64,000 nucleotides of DNA from Streptomyces sp. ITFR-21. Lineage in GTDB: Bacteria; Actinomycetota; Actinomycetes; Streptomycetales; Streptomycetaceae. Below, in pieces: positions 59,737-64,000 of this stretch. The notes beneath the pieces are model-generated. The model ran no database searches and had not been told where the DNA came from. It saw only the letters and a list, made by a program, of their open reading frames with translations. Within the stretch, counting starts at the first letter, position 1. Each line of letters begins with the position of its first letter. The stretch spans positions 4,771,001 to 4,835,000 of the forward strand of contig NZ_CP134605.1 in the NCBI RefSeq assembly GCF_031844685.1, read 5' to 3'. Both the position numbers and the translations under genes were made by a program.

Positions 59737-60738
59737 TCAGTCGCCCTCGCGCCGCTCGCGGGTGGCCAGCAGCCGCCGCAGCGAGTCCAGCCGGGCCGGC
59801 TCGGCGTGACCCGCCGCCACCCAGGCGTCCAGCGCGCACTCCGGCTCGTCGTGGGAGCAGCCCCGCGGGCACTCCTCGGTGCCCGGCTCCAGGTCGGGGA
59901 AGGCGTGGATCACCCGCGACGGGTCGATGTGGTGCAGTCCGAAGGACCGTACGCCGGGGGTGTCGATCACCCAGCCGGTGTTGCCCGGCAGCGGCAGCGC
60001 CAGCGCGGAGGTGGTGGTGTGCCGGCCGCGCCCGGTCACCGCGTTGACGTGGCCGGTGCTGCGCTGCCGCGCCACCAGCGCGTTGACCAGTGTGGTCTTG
60101 CCGACGCCGCTGTGGCCGACGAACGCGGTGACCCGGTCGGCGAGCCGGGCCCGGATCTGGTCGACGCCGCCGGTCAGGAAGTCGTCCCGGTTGGTCACCA
60201 CGTATGCCAGGTCCAGCGCGCCGTACGTCTCCAGCAGCGGCTCGGCGGAGGCCAGGTCGGACTTGGTCAGCACCAGCAGCGGGTCGAGCCCGGCGTCGTA
60301 GGCGGCGACCAGGCAGCGGTCGATCATCCGCGGCCGGGGCTCGGGGTCGGCCAGCGCGGTGACGATCGCCAGCTGGTCGGCGTTGGCGACCACCACCCGT
60401 TCGAAGGGGTCGGTGTCGTCGGCGGTGCGGCGCAGCACCGACGAGCGCTCCTCCACCCGTACCACCCGGGCCAGCGTGTCCTTCACGCCCGACAGGTCGC
60501 CGACGACGGCCACCCGGTCGCCGACCACCGCGGACTTGCGGCCCAGTTCGCGGGCCTTCATCGCGACGATCTCCCGGTCGTCGACCAGGACGTGCAGCCG
60601 GCCGCGGTCGACGGTGAGGACCATGCCCTCGGCGGCGTCCTCGTGCTTGGGGCGGATGCTGGTACGGGGCCGGTTGCCCTTGGTGTTGGGGCGGACGCGG
60701 ACATCGTCCTCGTCGGGGTTCTTGCCGTAGCGGCGCAT
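59737..60738 (-). CDS. rsgA: Ribosome biogenesis GTPase RsgA
   Basis: Encodes 333 aa. An OB-fold (about 30-110) precedes a circularly permuted GTPase: LTKSD (G4) comes before GHSGVGKTT (G1), then TTTS and DTPGVR (G3). A C-terminal zinc knuckle, CPRGCSHDEPEC, closes the protein. It checks late maturation of the 30S ribosomal subunit. The start is 9 bases after the aroA stop, so the two genes are an operon on the minus strand. Confidence 0.96.
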   Translation of the reverse strand: MRRYGKNPDEDDVRVRPNTKGNRPRTSIRPKHEDAAEGMVLTVDRGRLHVLVDDREIVAMKARELGRKSAVVGDRVAVVGDLSGVKDTLARVVRVEERSSVLRRTADDTDPFERVVVANADQLAIVTALADPEPRPRMIDRCLVAAYDAGLDPLLVLTKSDLASAEPLLETYGALDLAYVVTNRDDFLTGGVDQIRARLADRVTAFVGHSGVGKTTLVNALVARQRSTGHVNAVTGRGRHTTTSALALPLPGNTGWVIDTPGVRSFGLHHIDPSRVIHAFPDLEPGTEECPRGCSHDEPECALDAWVAAGHAEPARLDSLRRLLATRERREGD

Positions 60739-60747
60739 GGTGTGCGG

Positions 60748-62187
60748 TCAGCCCCGCGTTCCGTCGGCGGGGACAGCAGGGGTAGCGGGGGTAGCGGGGG
60801 CAGCGGGGACAGTGGGAGTGCCGCGGACGCTTGAGGTGCCGGGAACGCCGGGGACGCCGGCCGTGTCGTTCCCGCGGCCGTCCAGCATGCCGGCCCACAG
60901 CTCGGGGAAGTCCGGCAGCGTCTTCGCGGTCGTCGCCACGTCCTCCACCTCGACGCCCGGCACCACCAGGCCCAGCACCGCGCCCGCGGTGGCCAGCCGG
61001 TGGTCCCGGTAGGTGTGGAAGACCCCGCCGTGCAGCGGCATCGGGCGGATCCGCAACCCGTCGGCGGTCTCGGCGACACTGCCGCCGAGGCCGTTGATCT
61101 CGGCGGCGAGCGCCGCGAGCCGGTCGGTCTCGTGCAGCCGCAGGTGCGCGATGCCGGTCAGCAGCGACTCGCCGTCGGCCAGCGCGGCCACCGCGGCGAC
61201 CACCGGGGCCAGCTCGCCGACCTCGTGCAGATCAACGGTGACCGCGTGCACCTTGCCGGAGCCGGTCAGGGTCAGCCCCCGCTCGCTCAGCTCGCAGGAG
61301 CCGCCCATCAGGGTGAACAGCCCGCGCAGCGCGTCACCGGGCTGGGTGGTGCGGCGCGGCCAGTCCGGGACGGTCACCCGGCCGCCGGTGACCAGCGCGG
61401 CGGCCAGGAACGGCGCCGCGTTGGACAGGTCGGGCTCGACCGTCAGATCACGTCCGAGCAGCGCGCCGGCCGCGACCCGCCAGACGTCGGGGGTGCCGCT
61501 GTCCTGCGGTGAGTCGACCCTGGCGCCGGCCTTCCGCAGCATGTCCACGGTCATCCGGATGTGCGGCACCGACGGCAGTGCACCGCCGGTGTGGCGCACC
61601 TCCACGCCCTTGTTGAAGCGCGGGCCGGACAGCAGCAGGGCGCTGACGAACTGGGACGACGAGGAGGCGTCGATCTCCACCGCGCCGCCGGTCAGCGAAC
61701 CGGCGCCGTGCACGGTGAGCGGCAGGGCGCCGCGGCCCTCGTCGTCGATCCGGGCGCCGAGCCGCCGCAGCGCGTCGATCACCCCGTGCAGCGGCCGCTC
61801 GTACGCCCTGGTGTCGCCCTCGAAACGGATCGGGCCGTCGGCGAGCACGGCGACCGGCGGCAGGAAGCGCATCACGGTGCCGGCGTTGCCGACGTCGACG
61901 GTGGCCGGTCCGTGCAGGCCGGCCGGGATGATCCGCCACGCCTCGCCGCCGGCCGGGTTCACCACCTCGTCGATCTGCACGCCCATCGCCCGCAGCGCGT
62001 CGGCCATCAGGGCGGTGTCACGGCTGCGCAGCGGACGGCGCAGCCAGCCCGGCTCGGCGGAGTGCGCCGCCAGCACCAGGGCTCGGTTGGTCACCGACTT
62101 CGAGCCGGGCACCGTGACGGTCGCGTCCACGGCACCGGGCGCGGTCGGGGCCGGCCAGTGGCCGGCTTGCGCGGTGCGGTCGCTCAT
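60748..62187 (-). CDS. aroA: 3-phosphoshikimate 1-carboxyvinyltransferase (EPSP synthase)
   Basis: Encodes 479 aa. PGSKSVTNRALVLAA and GNAGTVMRF are the substrate-binding signatures, and the ending HRLATAGAVLGL...GVEVED is also conserved. It makes 5-enolpyruvylshikimate-3-phosphate in the shikimate pathway. The last 40 residues (after WAGMLDGRG) are a Val/Pro/Ala/Thr-rich tail absent from most EPSP synthases, encoded by 9-base repeats. On the minus strand TAGGCT lies 8 bases before the ATG, so it is possibly leaderless. Confidence 0.96.
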   Translation of the reverse strand: MSDRTAQAGHWPAPTAPGAVDATVTVPGSKSVTNRALVLAAHSAEPGWLRRPLRSRDTALMADALRAMGVQIDEVVNPAGGEAWRIIPAGLHGPATVDVGNAGTVMRFLPPVAVLADGPIRFEGDTRAYERPLHGVIDALRRLGARIDDEGRGALPLTVHGAGSLTGGAVEIDASSSSQFVSALLLSGPRFNKGVEVRHTGGALPSVPHIRMTVDMLRKAGARVDSPQDSGTPDVWRVAAGALLGRDLTVEPDLSNAAPFLAAALVTGGRVTVPDWPRRTTQPGDALRGLFTLMGGSCELSERGLTLTGSGKVHAVTVDLHEVGELAPVVAAVAALADGESLLTGIAHLRLHETDRLAALAAEINGLGGSVAETADGLRIRPMPLHGGVFHTYRDHRLATAGAVLGLVVPGVEVEDVATTAKTLPDFPELWAGMLDGRGNDTAGVPGVPGTSSVRGTPTVPAAPATPATPAVPADGTRG

Positions 62188-62195
62188 GACGCCCA

Positions 62196-62201
62196 AGCCT
62201 A
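62196..62201 (-). promoter_or_regulatory. -10-like TAGGCT of aroA
   Basis: TAGGCT on the minus strand, 8 bases before the ATG at 62187. Confidence 0.4.
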
Positions 62202-62334
62202 GTGGCTGCGGTACAGGGGGATAAGTCGGCGAAACCGGCGAAACCGGCCGGAAACCGATGGGGATCACTCCCGGCCACTCCTGACCCTCGTGCACGGCGT
62301 CCGCGAGGGGACGGCCGGCCCGCACCCCGGCGGC

Positions 62335-63048
62335 CTACCGCACGAGCAGCCAACGGGCGCCGCCGATCAGCGAGAACAGCGCGACGGCGTAGAAGAGGAG
62401 CATCCACAGCGCCGCCGGGGTGCCGGTGAGCCGGGCCAGCTGGTCGGCGTCGGAGGAGCCGCCGCGCTCCCGCCGCCTGCCGCGCTGCAGCTCGGTGACC
62501 GGCCGGGCGCCGCCGACCAGCAGGAACCACACCACCAGATACGCGAACGCGGCCTGGACCTGCGCGTCGGTCAGCCAGGAGACGAGCAGGAACAGCGCCC
62601 CGGTGACCACCACGGTCAGCACGCCGTACGCGTTGCGGATCATCACCAGCATGACCAGGAGCAGCGCGGTGGCCCCCCACAGCAGCGCGGTGATGTGCCC
62701 GGCGGCCAGCAGCGCGGCACCGGCCAGGCCCAGCAGCGGCGGGGCGGTGTAGCCGGCCGCCGCGGTCAGCACCATCCCGACGCCGTGCGGCTTGCCCCGG
62801 GAGACGGTCAGACCGGAGGTGTCCGAGTGCAGCCGTATGCCGTTCAGCCGCCGGCCGCTCAGCAGCGCCACCAGGCCGTGGCCGCCCTCGTGCGCGATGG
62901 TCACCGCGTTGCGGACGATCCGCCACACGCTCCGGGTCAGCACCGCGGCGAGCGCGAGCACGGCCGTGGCGCCGACCAGCCAGCGCGAGGGGTCCGGCTG
63001 GCCGCCGGTCAGGCGGTGCCACATCCCGGTGATGCTCGCGACGTTCAT
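62335..63048 (-). CDS. M50-type membrane metallopeptidase
   Basis: Encodes 237 aa with about five or six membrane helices. HEGGH (53-57) inside a hydrophobic stretch is the zinc site of M50B site-2-protease-like enzymes, here of the short actinobacterial type without PDZ domains. The substrates are unknown; related enzymes cleave membrane regulators. GAGGAA lies upstream of the ATG at 63048. It is upstream of aroA but separated from it by 147 bases and probably has its own transcript. Confidence 0.9.
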   Translation of the reverse strand: MNVASITGMWHRLTGGQPDPSRWLVGATAVLALAAVLTRSVWRIVRNAVTIAHEGGHGLVALLSGRRLNGIRLHSDTSGLTVSRGKPHGVGMVLTAAAGYTAPPLLGLAGAALLAAGHITALLWGATALLLVMLVMIRNAYGVLTVVVTGALFLLVSWLTDAQVQAAFAYLVVWFLLVGGARPVTELQRGRRRERGGSSDADQLARLTGTPAALWMLLFYAVALFSLIGGARWLLVR

Positions 63049-63300
63049 ACGGCGATCGTTCCTCTGCTTCCTGTGCTGCTTCCTGTGCTGTTTCCCGTGC
63101 GTCCTGCGTATGCCGTGCGGTGCCCTGCGTGCCGTGCCTCCCGCGCCGGGGCGGGGCCCCGCCGGGCCCGGTCCGGACACGGGCTCCGCCCCCGCACCCG
63201 CCCTCGCCCCCGCACCCGCCCCCGCCCCCGCAACCGTGCCGCTCCGTCGTCCCCCGGCCGGCTTTCCGTTCGGGGCCGCGGTCGTGGCAGTGTGTCAGCC
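63049..63300. other. Intergenic region of short repeats
   Basis: About 63062-63095 repeats CTTCCTGTGCTG-like units, and about 63180-63235 is a C-rich CGCACCCGCCCC repeat. No gene is seen. CAGTGT (63288-63293) lies 7 bases before the SRAP start. Confidence 0.5.
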
Positions 63301-64000
63301 ATGTGCGGTCGATACGTGGCGAGCCGGAAACCCGAGGATCTCGTGGACCTCTTCCAGGTCCGGAAGTGGGAACCCGCCGAGACCATCGCCCCCGATTGGA
63401 ACGTCGCCCCGACGAAAGAGGTCTTCGCGGTACTGGACCGTCCGATACGGGAGTCCGGTTCCCCGGCCCCGGTCCGGCAGCTGCGGGTGCTGCGCTGGGG
63501 GCTGGTCCCGTCCTGGGCCGCGTCCCCCGAGGGCGCCGCCCGGCTGATCAACGCCCGCGCCGAGACGGTGGCCGAGAAGCCGTCCTTCCGCCGGGCGCTC
63601 ACCGCCCGCCGCTGCCTGATACCCGCCGACGGCTACTACGAGTGGCTCACCGGCGCCCAGGAGCGGCAGCTGGAGGAGGAGGGCCGCAAGAAGCGCTCCC
63701 GCAAGCAGCCGTACTTCGTCACCCCCGCCGACGGCTCGGTGTTCGCGATGGCCGGCCTGTACGAGTTCTGGCGCGACCGGACGCTGCCCGACGACCACCC
63801 GCGCGCCTGGTGGACCACCTGCACGGTGGTGACCACCGCCGCCGAGACCGGCGACCTCGCCGGGTACCAGGGGCAGGGGCCGCGCTCGCTCGCCGACATC
63901 CACCCCCGGATGCCGCTGATGCTCACCCCCGACCGGTGGGCGGCCTGGCTGGATCCGGCCACCACCGACCCGGACCGGCTGCAGGGGCTGCTGGCCCCGC
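63301..64000 (+). CDS. SRAP (HMCES/YedK) protein, cut by window end
   Basis: At least 233 residues; the end is outside the window. After Met removal Cys2 (MCGRYV) is the nucleophile that crosslinks to abasic sites in single-stranded DNA; WNVAPT, LINARAET and YYEW are further active-site motifs. IHPRMPLML contains the conserved His. It protects abasic sites from strand breakage and self-reverses. CAGTGT 7 bases before the ATG suggests a leaderless transcript. Confidence 0.95.
   Translation, partial: MCGRYVASRKPEDLVDLFQVRKWEPAETIAPDWNVAPTKEVFAVLDRPIRESGSPAPVRQLRVLRWGLVPSWAASPEGAARLINARAETVAEKPSFRRALTARRCLIPADGYYEWLTGAQERQLEEEGRKKRSRKQPYFVTPADGSVFAMAGLYEFWRDRTLPDDHPRAWWTTCTVVTTAAETGDLAGYQGQGPRSLADIHPRMPLMLTPDRWAAWLDPATTDPDRLQGLLAP

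Overview
The window is a chromosomal segment of a Streptomyces-type actinomycete. GC content is very high, GTG (and two probable TTG) starts are common, ATGA/GTGA stop-start overlaps are frequent, and several gene sets are characteristic of the group: WblC/WhiB7, mycoredoxin, AdnAB, spherulin-4-like proteins, UPF0182 and sigma-R-type promoters. From memory, the gene order TetR / DUF3152 / MoeZ / MGMT-like / AdnA-AdnB / NudC / mycoredoxin / UvrD2 / WhiB7 / ABC1 kinase / DUF2342 / Lon-like PDZ protease / UPF0182 resembles the Mycobacterium tuberculosis block around Rv3193c-Rv3208. The window is therefore mostly an old conserved actinobacterial core with lineage-specific insertions.

Layout. 1-3.9 kb: TetR regulator, an acidic small protein, an alpha/beta hydrolase and a membrane-anchored metzincin (DUF3152) with a collagen-like stretch. 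3.9-9.9 kb: a complete peptide/nickel-type ABC importer (binding lipoprotein, two permeases, two ATPases fused in one protein), preceded by a short leader-like ORF with a promoter-overlapping palindrome. 10.1-15.2 kb: a tightly overlapping four- or five-gene cassette (PelF-like glycosyltransferase, polytopic membrane protein, tiny ORF, NAD-epimerase, spherulin-4/GH135-like protein) that looks like an exopolysaccharide system and is the best candidate for an undescribed system here. 15.2-20.1 kb: moeZ behind a perfect sigma-R promoter, a flippase-like membrane protein fused to a degraded kinase, and an alkyltransferase-like protein.

20.2-34.8 kb is a genome-maintenance and redox block: AdnA and AdnB (double-strand-break resection), an M20 peptidase, NudC, mycoredoxin (sigma-R promoter), UvrD2, then the antibiotic-resistance regulator wblC with an unusually readable control region: an AT-box promoter, a 120-codon upstream ORF and an intrinsic terminator. 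34.8-41.7 kb: ABC1 kinase with an orphan ThiF/E1-like protein, a YgjP-type metallopeptidase, and a TerD-AIM24 fusion followed by two AIM24 paralogues, ended by a MITE-like element and a strong bidirectional terminator. 41.7-51.3 kb: NUDIX hydrolase, DUF2342 metalloprotease, SDR, MoaE, Lon-like PDZ protease, PPA1309 and UPF0182 proteins.

51.3-55.7 kb: two initiator tRNA genes exactly 2,400 bp apart, flanking a long Sel1/TPR-repeat protein, then a HEAT-repeat protein carrying a TTA (bldA-type) codon. 55.3-64 kb: a divergent Fur-family regulator/catalase pair, CBS-domain protein, HisN, SMR transporter, RsgA, AroA, an M50 peptidase and the start of an SRAP (HMCES-type) gene cut by the window end. 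Many genes show a TANNNT (or CANNNT) hexamer 6-8 nt before the start codon with no Shine-Dalgarno sequence, suggesting widespread leaderless transcription. I saw no CRISPR array, no complete insertion sequence, no rRNA and no phage genes.
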